NCBI RefSeq assembly: GCF_000308455.1
Contig: NZ_BAFP01000109.1
Span: 62,001 to 126,000, forward strand
Direction of reading: 5' to 3'
DNA: 64,000 nt
Source of the DNA: Nocardia abscessus NBRC 100374
Lineage (GTDB): Bacteria > Actinomycetota > Actinomycetes > Mycobacteriales > Mycobacteriaceae
Shown here in pieces: positions 1 to 9,216 of the stretch (positions within the stretch are counted from its first letter, which is position 1; every line of letters begins with the position of its first letter). Below the pieces are notes generated by a model. That model was not told where the DNA came from and searched no databases. It worked only from the letters and a program-made list of their open reading frames with translations. The position numbers were made by a program, and so were the translations under genes.

Positions 1-1
1 C

Positions 2-484
2 ACGCTCAACACCACCCTCATCGAGCGGGACCACGACCACAACCGACGGTTCTGCACGATCATCTTCGGACTGATCACACCCACTCCCCACCGCGGAGGC
101 TGCGACATCACCCTCGCCGGCGGCGGGCACCCCCCGGCACTGCTCTTACATCCCGACGGCAATGTGCAGGAGTTGCACACCCGGGGCGGTCAACTCATCG
201 GGGCGATCCCGCACGCCCAGATCGTCACCAGAAGCGTCCGGCTCGAGGCCGGGGAAACACTGCTTCTCTACACCGACGGACTCACCGAAGCTCGCACCAC
301 CGCGAACGGTGGTCGCTACAGCGACCGAGCCCTCGTCGAATTCGTGCGCGCCCTCGCTCCGGTCACGGCCTCCCGCACCGTCGAAGCGCTCCGAGAACTG
401 CTCGGCTCCTTCGGATCCGGGTTGGAAGACGACACGGCCGTTCTGGCCATCCACGCGCTGCCTCCACCCGACACTGCGCGCTGA
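2..484 (+). CDS. PP2C-type serine phosphatase, SpoIIE/RsbU family (C-terminal part)
   Basis: The frame is open from the left edge, so the start lies outside the window; about 160 C-terminal residues are visible. The motif order matches the SpoIIE/RsbU phosphatase domain: FCTIIFGLI, then LAGGGHPPALLL, then LLLYTDGLTEAR and a closing DDTAVLAI strand. The TDGLTEAR and DDTAVL aspartates belong to the metal-binding site of PP2C-like enzymes. Members dephosphorylate anti-sigma-factor antagonists in partner-switching pathways and often carry N-terminal sensor domains, which cannot be seen here. No anti-sigma or antagonist gene follows. The domain is clear; the particular pathway is unknown. Confidence 0.88.
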   Translation, partial: TLNTTLIERDHDHNRRFCTIIFGLITPTPHRGGCDITLAGGGHPPALLLHPDGNVQELHTRGGQLIGAIPHAQIVTRSVRLEAGETLLLYTDGLTEARTTANGGRYSDRALVEFVRALAPVTASRTVEALRELLGSFGSGLEDDTAVLAIHALPPPDTAR

Positions 485-874
485 GCGGCTGCGATTCGGC
501 CTAACCGAGGCGTCCCTGCGGCCCGCAGTGCGCCGCCGACTCCCCCGCTCGCGGTGAGTTCCTTCCTATCGAGCATTTCGCGATCCTTACTTCGGCTCGC
601 GGGGTAGCCCGCCTCATCGAGGAGACGAAATGCACCGCGCGCTTGTGACATTCGCGTCCGAGCCATGGCACAGGATGCGGCGAGCTACCGCACTACCTCG
701 ATGACCTGCTCGAGCAGCCCGGCTACACCAAGTGGGTCCGGCCGGGGCGGTGGACTCGGTCCACACACCTCTCTCAGGAGGGAGGTGGGCATAATATGAA
801 ACGCTCGCGCACCTGAAGGGCTGGTTGCCGCCTCTGCGTGCGCGAGAGTCCTTTACCCACACCCTAGGGGAACC
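485..874. other. Intergenic stretch with no supported gene
   Basis: About 390 bases between the phosphatase and a small secreted protein. Short open frames on both strands lack ribosome-binding sites and familiar motifs. The downstream ATG at 875 has AGGGGAACC just before it, so the last part is its leader. I see no RNA gene or clear terminator. Confidence 0.5.
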
Positions 875-1192
875 ATGATCAAGTCGTTGTCCATCGCCGC
901 GGTGCTCTCTGCGGCCGCCGCCGCTCTACTCTTCCTTCCGGCCACACCCGCGCACGCTTCGTCCCCCAGCTGCGCCAAGGCTATCGAGCTGATCAACATC
1001 GCGATCGATACAAGCGGCGGCACTCTGGACCCAGCGACGGCGACAGCCCTGTCCGAGCGGCTGACCGGTCTGGCCGATTTCACCCAAGGAGCCGAAAGGG
1101 ACGCCATCACGGCCTACGCCCAAGCGCTGATCGATGACAACGTCACAGAACTCGCCCCCTACACCGACGAACTGAATCGCGCCTGCGCCTGA
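875..1192 (+). CDS. Small secreted two-cysteine protein (hemophore-related-like)
   Basis: A 105-residue protein. The ATG is preceded by AGGGGAACC. Residues 1-28 form a Sec signal peptide: Lys3, a long alanine/leucine core and an AHA-S type cleavage site. The mature part of about 77 residues is predicted helical, with two cysteines, one near the new N-terminus (PSCAKAIEL) and one near the C-terminus (NRACA), as if joined by a disulfide. This size and two-cysteine helical plan resemble actinobacterial small exported proteins annotated as hemophore-related. I see no haem ligand, so that label is tentative. It is monocistronic. Confidence 0.7.
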   Translation: MIKSLSIAAVLSAAAAALLFLPATPAHASSPSCAKAIELINIAIDTSGGTLDPATATALSERLTGLADFTQGAERDAITAYAQALIDDNVTELAPYTDELNRACA

Positions 1193-1198
1193 CCCGCG

Positions 1199-1425
1199 CA
1201 CAACAGAAGAAGCCGCGCCCGCGTCTACTTCGAGGCGGCCGAGGAGCACCGCGTCCACGCGTTGTGGGCGGTGGGCCGGCGGTGGGACCGCGCCGTGGTG
1301 AAGCTCGCGGCCTGGAGTGGCACGTGACGACCGGGATCTACCTGAATGCGATCGACGCAGCGAAGCGCGACGCGCTGGATGCGATGGACCCCCCGTTCGG
1401 CTCAGCCGACGACACCGTGATCTGA
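1199..1425 (+). pseudogene. Truncated, frame-broken gene remnant
   Basis: Two short protein-like stretches lie end to end in different frames. The first reads VYFEAAEEHRVHALWAVGRR and continues to a TGA at about 1326. The second starts at GTG 1324 (VTTGIYLNAIDAAKRDALDA) and ends at TGA 1423-1425. The GTGA overlap could be translational coupling, but the first part has no start codon or ribosome-binding site, so a 5'-truncated gene with a frame break is more likely. I do not recognise the family. A hairpin terminator follows. Confidence 0.35.
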
Positions 1426-1465
1426 ACTGTCGTCAACCAAGCTTCCGAGAGGTACAACAACCACG

Positions 1466-1500
1466 AAGGGCAGGTCTCGAAAGTTTCCGGACCTGCCCTT
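1466..1500 (+). terminator. Rho-independent terminator-like hairpin
   Basis: A perfect 11-bp stem, AAGGGCAGGTC with GACCTGCCCTT, encloses a 13-base loop and is followed by TTGTT, giving a run of four T on the plus strand. It sits next to the tRNA 3'-end fragment at 1512-1532, as a tRNA terminator would, so it may be the original terminator of the tRNA locus. Confidence 0.6.
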
Positions 1501-1511
1501 TTGTTCGACTA

Positions 1512-1532
1512 GAGCTGAGGGGACTCGAACCC
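1512..1532 (-). repeat. tRNA-Ala 3'-end copy, probable attachment-site remnant
   Basis: This 21-bp stretch matches the 3' end of the intact tRNA-Ala gene (10016-10036) at 20 of 21 positions and in the same orientation, sharing AGGGGACTCGAACCC and GAGCT. The rest of the tRNA is absent here. A partial tRNA 3' end far from the intact gene is the usual mark of site-specific integration into a tRNA gene. Confidence 0.6.
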
Positions 1533-1786
1533 TTATCTGCTGCGTTTATGAACCTGAACTGCAGTTCGAGGACAACTTTCGACAATCGCTCGCGACCTGC
1601 GGTTTGCACCCAAGCGAACCCCGAACCGCCACTGTGCGGCCCGCCTTCCGAGAGGCTGCTCAGATCTGGGCAGCGTTCCTCGCCGAGTGGCGCGGCGACA
1701 GCAACGGATCTTTCACGCCGTCGCTCGATGCCGACCCGCCAGCCTCGCAGCCGGTCGAGCCGAACGGCGGCGCCTATGGAAAGAGG

Positions 1787-2293
1787 TTACGAGGGTTTGG
1801 TGCCAGCCGGTAGGGTCACGTCAACGACATCTGTGTGAGGCCCCGCAACTGTTACATTATATGTGAAAGTGAAAATGGTAGACCGTTGAGCTGCTATTTT
1901 CGCCCGCAGCACTAACATCGACGGAGTTCCGGCGATCATGGCAATTGATTGCGTTTCCAGCGCCACGGACGCTGAATTCAGCGCCGTGGTCGAGGGGTCA
2001 TCGTCAGCGTCCGCAGTGCATGAGTAGCCTGACGGCGCTGCCGACACGGCGAACGCGAATTTCTCACTCCCGACATATCTCCGCACATTCCGGCTGCCGT
2101 CCAGAGGAAGAAATGTCTTGATGTCATCAAAATCAGGGTCGTCCTCGTCGCCGACTGCAAAATCCACCCGAAACCAGCCGGCGTAAATATCTACCACCGC
2201 ATTATCTACTACCGAATTATCGGGCATGATCGCAGGTGCGCGAAAAGTGACGTGCCTCGGGCTTACCATTCTATCGATTGAAACGGGTATCAT
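1787..2293 (-). CDS. Hypothetical protein, acidic, lower-GC
   Basis: A 168-residue protein. ATG 2293 is chosen because GAGGGGAAAG lies 2-3 bases upstream; a longer in-frame start has no such site. There is no signal peptide, membrane segment or recognised motif. The middle is acidic (GDEDDPDFDDIKTFLPLDG) and the C-terminal third is rich in valine, threonine and alanine, as in a beta-sandwich (FTFTYNVTVAGPHTDVVDV). Its base composition is clearly more AT-rich than its neighbours, which suggests recent acquisition. It sits at the left end of the tRNA-Ala island. Function unknown. Confidence 0.6.
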   Translation of the reverse strand: MIPVSIDRMVSPRHVTFRAPAIMPDNSVVDNAVVDIYAGWFRVDFAVGDEDDPDFDDIKTFLPLDGSRNVRRYVGSEKFAFAVSAAPSGYSCTADADDDPSTTALNSASVALETQSIAMIAGTPSMLVLRAKIAAQRSTIFTFTYNVTVAGPHTDVVDVTLPAGTKPS

Positions 2294-2666
2294 GGCTTTC
2301 CCCTCTCGTGGCTCGGTCTTGCTCGCGATCGGCTGCATACGAATAGATTGGCGGCTTCCCCATCAGTTCCGGCCCTGCCGGTATCTGGTTCTCTGGAAAC
2401 CATCACGCGGTTCAAAAGACTGCGGCGGATACGTACCCGATTTCCAGTGACGTAATCCGCCAACCTGCGGCCCATACGCGCTGGTCACGTCACGACGGCG
2501 ATCCGCCCCATCAGCAAGTCCACCTGACCGACCCCGAATGCGCCCCAACTCGGCACTTAGGTTCACACGCTCGTCGCAACGCTCTCGTTCTGAGAAATTG
2601 CGGCGGCCGTGTCGTTTTCGGCGGATGTGGCCCGGTTCGGTGACGCGCGCGATGCTCGCTGCCAGT
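2294..2666. other. Intergenic stretch with no supported gene
   Basis: About 370 bases upstream of the hypothetical gene and downstream of the flavin oxidoreductase gene (both on the minus strand). Arginine-rich open frames on the minus strand lack ribosome-binding sites and look non-coding. I see no clear hairpin. Confidence 0.4.
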
Positions 2667-3950
<1,284 letters not shown>

Positions 3951-3969
3951 CGCTGCTCCTACCTGCGGT

Positions 3970-3988
3970 ATGTTTACATTGCTAACAT
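3970..3988. promoter_or_regulatory. TetR operator copy 1
   Basis: ATGTTTACATTGCTAACAT, in the gap between the flavin-oxidoreductase and tetR genes. Its reverse complement matches the copy at 4653-4671 at 18 of 19 positions. The outer arms ATGTT and AACAT are inverted repeats, as expected for a dimeric TetR protein. Confidence 0.7.
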
Positions 3989-4002
3989 GAGCCTAGGAGG
4001 GG

Positions 4003-4021
4003 ATGTAAGCAGTGTCAACTT
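4003..4021. promoter_or_regulatory. TetR operator copy 2, overlapping the tetR start
   Basis: ATGTAAGCAGTGTCAACTT matches the copy at 4653-4671 at 16 of 19 positions. It covers the GTG start of the regulator at 4012 and lies 33 bp (centre to centre) from copy 1. Binding here would block the regulator's own expression. Confidence 0.55.
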
Positions 4022-4590
4022 CACCGAAGAGTGGTTACCATCACGGCGACCTACGGGCCTCGCTCCTGACCGCCGCGATGCGCATGCTCGAAGCCGGCGA
4101 GACCTTCTCGCTGCGCGCCGTCGCGCGCGAGGCGGGCGTCTCGCCGACCGCGCCCTACCGACACTTCGCCGACCGCGACGCGCTGGAGTCGGCACTGGCC
4201 GCGCAGGGCTTGCGCGACTTGAAGGCGGACCTGATCGACGGGCGCGAGCTGCCCACGGCCCCGATGGAGCTCGGCGAGTTCGCGGTCACCTATGTCGAGT
4301 TCGCCCTGCGCCGACCGGCGTTGTTCCGCCTGATGTTCGGAAACCCCTGCGACAAAGAAGACGACGACCGAGTTCGGGCAGCGGAGGAGATCCACGAACT
4401 GCTGCGATTCGCGATGACACAGGTCTTCCCGAATGGTGACCACGAAGCGCTGGCCTCGGCGGGATGGGGCCTGGCCCACGGGCTGGCCTGCCTGCACCTG
4501 GACGGCAAGCTGCGGACGGAGTCCAGTCGCGAGGTGGCCGAGCGCGTGCGCGCCGCTTTCGCCGCGATCCTCACCACGCACGCGCCATAG
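4012..4590 (+). CDS. TetR-family transcriptional regulator
   Basis: A 192-residue repressor-type protein. The N-terminal helix-turn-helix at about residues 25-55 reads FSLRAVAREAGVSPTAPYRH followed by FADRDALESAL, typical of TetR. The rest is an all-helical ligand-binding domain of the TetR_C_33/WHG type (AVTYVEFALRRPALFRLMFG). The GTG start at 4012 follows AGGAGG at a somewhat long spacing. It is divergent from the flavin oxidoreductase and lies 94 bp before the decarboxylase-like gene. Two copies of a 19-bp operator lie at each of these two promoters, so it probably represses the whole cluster. The inducer is unknown; a substrate of the cluster is the natural guess. Confidence 0.9.
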   Translation: MSTSPKSGYHHGDLRASLLTAAMRMLEAGETFSLRAVAREAGVSPTAPYRHFADRDALESALAAQGLRDLKADLIDGRELPTAPMELGEFAVTYVEFALRRPALFRLMFGNPCDKEDDDRVRAAEEIHELLRFAMTQVFPNGDHEALASAGWGLAHGLACLHLDGKLRTESSREVAERVRAAFAAILTTHAP

Positions 4591-4615
4591 GCGGCTCCTC
4601 ACCCAGCTTCAGCAC

Positions 4616-4634
4616 ATGTTGACAGCGCTTACAT
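4616..4634. promoter_or_regulatory. TetR operator copy 3
   Basis: ATGTTGACAGCGCTTACAT matches the reverse complement of the copy at 4653-4671 at 16 of 19 positions. It lies just after the tetR stop codon, upstream of the decarboxylase-like gene. Confidence 0.55.
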
Positions 4635-4652
4635 ACGCCTTTAGAGTCGGCG

Positions 4653-4671
4653 ATGTTAGCAATGTCAACAT
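4653..4671. promoter_or_regulatory. TetR operator copy 4
   Basis: ATGTTAGCAATGTCAACAT with inverted arms ATGTT/AACAT, ending 3 bases before the GAGGAG ribosome-binding site of the decarboxylase-like gene. It lies 37 bp centre to centre from copy 3. A repressor here would sit on the promoter or early transcript region of the operon. Confidence 0.7.
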
Positions 4672-4684
4672 TGAGGAGATGGTT

Positions 4685-5599
4685 ATGACGCCGACTACGC
4701 CACGAGCGGTCACCGTCGATCTGGGCGGCCACTCGGTCGAGGTCCCGAAGGGTGGCCTGTACGACCGCTACCGGATGGCTACCGATCTGGACGTCGTCGC
4801 GGCCGACCCGCGGGTGAGCAGCGTGGACTTCTTCCGGCGGCTGCCGAAGGCTAGGGTCGACTCGCCGATCGGCCCGACCTGGTCACCGAACTTCTACTAC
4901 CGCATTTCCACGGCACGCCTGACGATGATCGCGCCGTCGCGGGCGATCCGATCCCGGCTTCCGCGCCAGTTGGCTCCACTGGAGCTCGCGCCCGGCGTCG
5001 GTCTCGTCTCGGTGATGTTCTTCCGCTACGACGTCTGCGACATCGACTTCTACACCGAGGCGGCGGTCGGTATCGCCGTCAAGCCCGCGCGCCACGGCGG
5101 AATGGGTTTGCTCGACCTGCTCTCCGGCCTGAAGAACGACCACCTGCACTCCTATGTCCTCTCGCTTCCCGTCAACAGCGACATCGCCCAGGTGCGCGGC
5201 CACGACGGTTACGGCTTCCCGAAGTGGGTCACCGACATCGACGTCGACATCGACGCGGACCGCGCCACGGCGCGTGTCGCGAACGGCGACGGTGGCACGG
5301 ACGTGACCTTCTCCGCGCGCACTCCTGCCCAGACAGCGCATGCCTCGGGCGAACGGGTCTCGAGCCTGACCTCGTACACCACGATCGGCGGGGCGTGGCA
5401 TTCGACGCTGAGCCAAACCAACGTCCTCTCAGCCGGTACCGCGCGGCTGCCCCGAGCTATCGACCTGCGGCTCGGCACCGGCCGTGTCTCCGACGACATC
5501 CTTTCCCTGAAGCCGATCAGGACCATCCGGTTCGACGTCGTGACCGAGGGGCAGAACGCCCTGCACATGCCGGTCCCCACGTCCGTCCGGAATCTCTGA
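4685..5599 (+). CDS. Acetoacetate decarboxylase-like (ADC family) protein
   Basis: A 304-residue protein. ATG 4685 is preferred because TTGAGGAG is 8 bases upstream; ATG 4679 lies too close to that site. The GHDGYGFPKW segment in the middle matches the ADC-fold region that carries the Schiff-base lysine in acetoacetate decarboxylase (a G-x-P-K element). The following WVTDIDVDID and the C-terminal strands fit the cone-like beta fold. ADC-family members include true decarboxylases and enzymes of secondary metabolism that use the same lysine for aldol or cyclase chemistry, so the reaction cannot be fixed. It heads an operon with the aldehyde dehydrogenase 11 bases downstream and is probably controlled by the adjacent TetR. 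Confidence 0.75.
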   Translation: MTPTTPRAVTVDLGGHSVEVPKGGLYDRYRMATDLDVVAADPRVSSVDFFRRLPKARVDSPIGPTWSPNFYYRISTARLTMIAPSRAIRSRLPRQLAPLELAPGVGLVSVMFFRYDVCDIDFYTEAAVGIAVKPARHGGMGLLDLLSGLKNDHLHSYVLSLPVNSDIAQVRGHDGYGFPKWVTDIDVDIDADRATARVANGDGGTDVTFSARTPAQTAHASGERVSSLTSYTTIGGAWHSTLSQTNVLSAGTARLPRAIDLRLGTGRVSDDILSLKPIRTIRFDVVTEGQNALHMPVPTSVRNL

Positions 5600-5610
5600 G
5601 GAGCACTGCG

Positions 5611-7197
5611 ATGACCATCGATCACACCGCGATTCGCGGTCCCGGCCTTCCCGTCAGCCTCACCTCCTCGCTGATCCGACAGCTGACCTCGCTGGTCGCG
5701 GCGGCCCCGAATGCCGCACACACGACCACGACGGCCCCGTACACCGGTCGGCCGCTCGCCGAGCTCCCCGTCTCGACGCCCGCGGACGTCGATGACGCAT
5801 TCATGCGCGCCCGGCTCGCCCAGGCCGGCTGGGCGTCGGTCCCGGTCCGCGAGCGCAAGCGAATCCTGTTGCGCTTCCACGACCTCGTGCTCGAGCGCCA
5901 GGACGAGGCGCTCGACCTGATGCAGGCCGAGAGCGGCAAGACTCGTCGCGACGCTTTCCTCGAGGTCACCGACATCGCCATCACCGCCCGCTACTACGCG
6001 CGCACCGCCGCCGGTCTGCTCGCTCCGAAGCGTCGACGCGGCGCCATCCCGGTGCTGACCCACACCACCGAGCTGCGCCACCCGAAGGGCGTCGTCACGG
6101 TGATCTCGCCGTGGAACTACCCGCTCAGCATGGCGGCCGGCGACGCGATCCCGGCCCTGATGGCGGGCAACGCGGTGGTTCAGAAACCCGACACCCAGAC
6201 CGCCCTGACCGCGCTGTGGGCCCTGGACCTGATGCGTGAAGCAGGGCTACCAGCGGACGTGTGGCAGATGGTGATCGGCCGCGGCAGCTCGATCGGTGAC
6301 GCGCTCATGGCGGGCGCCGACTACATGATGTTCACCGGGTCCACCGCCAGCGGACGCCGGATCGCCCGCGATGCCGGCGAGCGACTGATCGGGGCCTCCC
6401 TGGAGCTCGGCGGGAAGAACGCCATGGTCGTCCTCGCGGACGCCGATATCGACCGGGCGGCCGACGGAGCGGTCGCCGCGTGCTTCCCGTCGGCGGGTCA
6501 GTTGTGCGTGTCGATCGAACGGCTGTACGTCGCCGAGGAGATCCGCGACGAGTTCGTCGCGGCTTTCGTCGAGCGCACGCGCAAGTTGCGCTTGGGCGCC
6601 GCGTACGACTTCTCCGTCGACATGGGTTCGCTGACCAACCCCGCGCAGCTCGAGACGGTCACCGCGCACGTGGCCGATGCCGTCGCCAAGGGTGCGACCA
6701 TCCTCGCGGGCGGCCATGCGCGTCCGGATCTGGGGCCTTTGTTCCACGAGCCGACGATCCTGGCCGACGTCACCCCCGAGATGACGCTGTTCGCCCACGA
6801 GACGTTCGGTCCGGTGGTGTCGATCTACCCCTACCGCGACGTGCAGGAGGCGATCGCGATGGCGAACGCCACCCCGTACGGGCTCAACGCCAGCGTCTGG
6901 TCCCGCAACGGTGCCCGGGGCCGGGCAGTCGCGGCGCGGCTGCACGCCGGAACCGTCAACGTCAACGAGGCCTTCGCCGCCGCGTGGGGCAGCATCGACG
7001 CGCCGATGGGTGGCATGGGCGACTCCGGTCTCGGCCGCCGCCACGGCGCCGACGGGCTGCTGAAGTACACCGAGCCCCAGACCGTCGCGCACCAGCGCCT
7101 GCAAGGCTTCAGCCCACCGCGCGGTGTCGGCCATGACCGGTGGTCCCGAATCCTCACCCTCGCACTCGAGACATTGCGACGAGTGGGTACACACTGA
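5611..7197 (+). CDS. Aldehyde dehydrogenase, succinate-semialdehyde dehydrogenase type
   Basis: A 528-residue NAD(P)-dependent dehydrogenase of the ALDH superfamily, closest in motif style to actinobacterial GabD2-like succinate-semialdehyde dehydrogenases. ISPWNYPL (165-172), QKPDTQT with Lys192 that binds the cofactor, FTGSTASG (241-248), catalytic Glu265 in LELGGKN and nucleophile Cys299 in SAGQLCVSIERLY are all present. The C-terminal region is also intact (HETFGPVVSIYPY, PYGLNASVWS), so it should be active. GAGGAGC precedes the ATG. It is cotranscribed with the ADC-like gene 11 bases upstream. The semialdehyde substrate is inferred by family only. The C-terminal tail of about 30 residues is longer than usual. 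Confidence 0.9.
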   Translation: MTIDHTAIRGPGLPVSLTSSLIRQLTSLVAAAPNAAHTTTTAPYTGRPLAELPVSTPADVDDAFMRARLAQAGWASVPVRERKRILLRFHDLVLERQDEALDLMQAESGKTRRDAFLEVTDIAITARYYARTAAGLLAPKRRRGAIPVLTHTTELRHPKGVVTVISPWNYPLSMAAGDAIPALMAGNAVVQKPDTQTALTALWALDLMREAGLPADVWQMVIGRGSSIGDALMAGADYMMFTGSTASGRRIARDAGERLIGASLELGGKNAMVVLADADIDRAADGAVAACFPSAGQLCVSIERLYVAEEIRDEFVAAFVERTRKLRLGAAYDFSVDMGSLTNPAQLETVTAHVADAVAKGATILAGGHARPDLGPLFHEPTILADVTPEMTLFAHETFGPVVSIYPYRDVQEAIAMANATPYGLNASVWSRNGARGRAVAARLHAGTVNVNEAFAAAWGSIDAPMGGMGDSGLGRRHGADGLLKYTEPQTVAHQRLQGFSPPRGVGHDRWSRILTLALETLRRVGTH

Positions 7198-7270
7198 GTC
7201 GACCGAGTGCGCACCAGCGATGAAACCACGTGAAGAAGTAGAACCAACGACGCACGGAGGAAGATCACGT

Positions 7271-7954
7271 ATGACCAAGCGCATCTTGAACGTCGTCACC
7301 AACGTCGGCCACTACGACGACCCGTCTCACCCGACCGGATTGTGGTTGTCCGAGCTCACCCACGCCTGGCAGGTTTTCGAAGAGCACGGATTCGAGCAGA
7401 CCCTCGTCAGCCCGGCGGGCGGCCCCTGCCCCCTGGAACCGCGCTCGCTGAAATTCCCCAGCTACGGCAAGACCGCCAAGGCATGGCGGGGCGACCCGGC
7501 ACGCATGGCGCTGCTGGAGAACACCGCCGCACCCGAGGAAATAGACTCGGCCGACTACGACGCCGTCTACTTCACCGGCGGGCATGCGGTGATGTACGAC
7601 TTCCCCGACAGCGCGGGCCTGCAGCGCATCACCCGGGAGATCTATGAACGTGGCGGCATTGTCGCCTCGGTCTGCCACGGTTACTGCGGACTGCTCAACA
7701 CCAAGCTCTCCGACGGCACGTACCTCGTCGCCGGGCGCAAGCTCACCGGGTTCGCTTGGCAGGAGGAAGTCCTCGCCCGGGTCGACAAGCTCGTGCCCTA
7801 CAACGTGGAGGACGAAATAAAGAAGCGCGGCGCCCGCTACGAGAAGGCCAAGCTGCCGTTCGTCTCCTACGCCGTGGTGGACGGGAACCTCGTGACCGGG
7901 CAGAACCCCGGCTCGGCCAAGGAGACGGCGAAGAAGGTCGCCGACCTCCTGTGA
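7271..7954 (+). CDS. DJ-1/PfpI-family (Hsp31-like) class I glutamine-amidotransferase-fold protein
   Basis: A 227-residue protein. ATG 7271 has GGAGGAAG about 10 bases upstream. VVTNVGHYDDPSHPTGLWLSEL and DYDAVYFTGGHAVMYDFPD are typical of the Hsp31-like branch. The nucleophile elbow SVCHGYCG carries Cys135 followed by His136, and Glu27 lies in the GLWLSEL segment, where the family's catalytic acid sits. Members act as glyoxalase III/deglycase-like enzymes or chaperones on reactive carbonyls. It lies 73 bases after the aldehyde dehydrogenase and may belong to the same carbonyl-handling unit, though that gap could hold its own promoter. Confidence 0.85.
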   Translation: MTKRILNVVTNVGHYDDPSHPTGLWLSELTHAWQVFEEHGFEQTLVSPAGGPCPLEPRSLKFPSYGKTAKAWRGDPARMALLENTAAPEEIDSADYDAVYFTGGHAVMYDFPDSAGLQRITREIYERGGIVASVCHGYCGLLNTKLSDGTYLVAGRKLTGFAWQEEVLARVDKLVPYNVEDEIKKRGARYEKAKLPFVSYAVVDGNLVTGQNPGSAKETAKKVADLL

Positions 7955-7984
7955 TTCGTCCGCACGATTTTTCGAGAACTCGGC

Positions 7985-8352
7985 CACCGACTCCCACCCC
8001 GGCAACTCCCGCTCAGGAGCATGCCCGAGCCTGCGGCCGACCCATACAGCGAAACAGCGTGAGGCCAAGGCGGTTTCGCCGGTCTGGCGTGGTGCAGCGC
8101 TTCGGCCCGCGGGTAGTCGCCGGGGGGCGTATGCCAGCTTGCCAGTGAAGGCCGGGAACAGCGGACCTGGCTCTTGGAACAGCGGCAGGATATTGAGCGA
8201 GCAGGTTGATCCGGGCCGATCGAACTCGCTGCAGCCCTCGGCCTGCAAGGCGGCGTGGAAGCGCTCGACCGGCACGTCATCGAAGAATTCACCGTGGTAG
8301 AGAATCGTGAGTCCGTACCAGGCTGGTCGCGTGTGCGGTTCGTGAGGCAGGT
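7985..8352 (-). pseudogene. Relic of a DegT/DnrJ/EryC1/StrS aminotransferase C-terminus
   Basis: Reading leftwards from about 8352, the sequence gives RPAWYGLTILYHGEFF, DDVPVERFHAALQAEG, then DRPGSTCSLNILPLFQ and FPAFTGKLAY. These resemble the C-terminal part of StrS-type sugar or inositol aminotransferases. The frame then shifts (PPGDYPRAEALHH continues in another frame) and is lost by about 7990. The N-terminal PLP domain is absent and a stop lies just upstream. It is a dead fragment inside the tRNA-Ala island and may once have belonged to a cyclitol or sugar pathway. Family assignment is from motif memory only. Confidence 0.5.
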
Positions 8353-8493
8353 CAACCTGTCACCTGGTCGTGCAGCAGTCCCTCCATCCATAGATCCCTG
8401 GGGATGGACCTGCGGCAGATCGGTGCCCGCCGAGCCCGGCCGCTCGGCGGTATCGACTTGGCGGATCTGTATCTTGACCGACTCGGGTCGGCG

Positions 8494-8715
8494 CTACCTA
8501 GCCGATAGTGAGGCGGAGCCGGTGATCAAGCATGGGAGGATATGGGTGGGGTAGGAAGGGTTGCCGCAGTTCAGGTCTACCGGATGGCTCGTTGAGGGTT
8601 CTTGTGCTGGGGTGAGCGGGATCTCCGCTGAGGCAACGGTGCTCTCGCAGATTATTGCTGCCCCCAGGGCAGATGCGACTACGAGGCCTCGCAAAGTGAA
8701 TCTGGGTGTGAACAT
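8494..8715 (-). CDS. Small secreted peptide
   Basis: A 73-residue protein with a signal peptide (FTPRFTLRGLVVASALGAA, likely cleaved after VASA at about residue 30). The mature part of about 43 residues is rich in Pro, Ser and Thr and has two cysteines (DLNCGNPSYP and ILPCLITG). CAGGAGC lies 5 bases before ATG 8715. Small exported proteins of this kind are common in Nocardia and their function is unknown. Confidence 0.6.
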   Translation of the reverse strand: MFTPRFTLRGLVVASALGAAIICESTVASAEIPLTPAQEPSTSHPVDLNCGNPSYPTHILPCLITGSASLSAR

Positions 8716-9216
8716 GTCGAGCTCCTGGTGATTGATTGTTTACGTCCCGCTCGAGGGTAGATACGGCAGCGGTGAGTGGCATAGCCCCAATTCCTATGCC
8801 ACTTAGACCTGCGTGTTTCTCACAGCGAGATGAACGCGGGTATATCGAAAGCTCGGACGTCCGCTCGAATTCCTCGAGGCAGTAACTACGACTATGGTGC
8901 TAGCACATAAACTCGAGAAGTCTTTGCCATTCCTGCCATGTCCGGTTGAGTCGCGCGCATCGGAACGCAGGGGATGAGGAAAAATGAGCGATCACCACTC
9001 TGCTGGAACTCCGCAGCCAGTTCGCCCATCCGCAGTTCGATCGCTTTTCCCGCCACGACCACGCTTCGTTGCCCCCATCTACTAGCCGCCAGAGGGGGCG
9101 GGGATCGGGCAGGCACAGCACAATCCGGTTTCCATGACTTGTCATGCGAGCTTGCGGACACGCCGTGGACGGCTGATCATTGGCTCCTGGATCGAACTGG
9201 CTGAGGAGGGGGACAC
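8716..9216. other. Intergenic stretch, lower GC, no convincing gene
   Basis: About 500 bases. Frames on both strands overlap each other and none has both a ribosome-binding site and a recognisable motif. A minus-strand frame around 8900-9145 holds protein-like pieces (RIVLCLPDPRPLW, RTWQEWQRLLEFM) but no clear start, so it may be another relic. The last bases hold the GAGGAGGGGG site of the next gene. Confidence 0.4.

Noticed and set aside
1604..1813. Short plus-strand frame with REAAQIWAAFLAEWRG
   Set aside because: One helix-like stretch only, no ribosome-binding site, overlaps the end of the minus-strand gene at 1787.
4433..4684. Longer reading of the ADC-like protein starting inside tetR
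   Set aside because: The extension overlaps tetR and the operators in a non-conserved frame; ATG 4685 has TTGAGGAG upstream.
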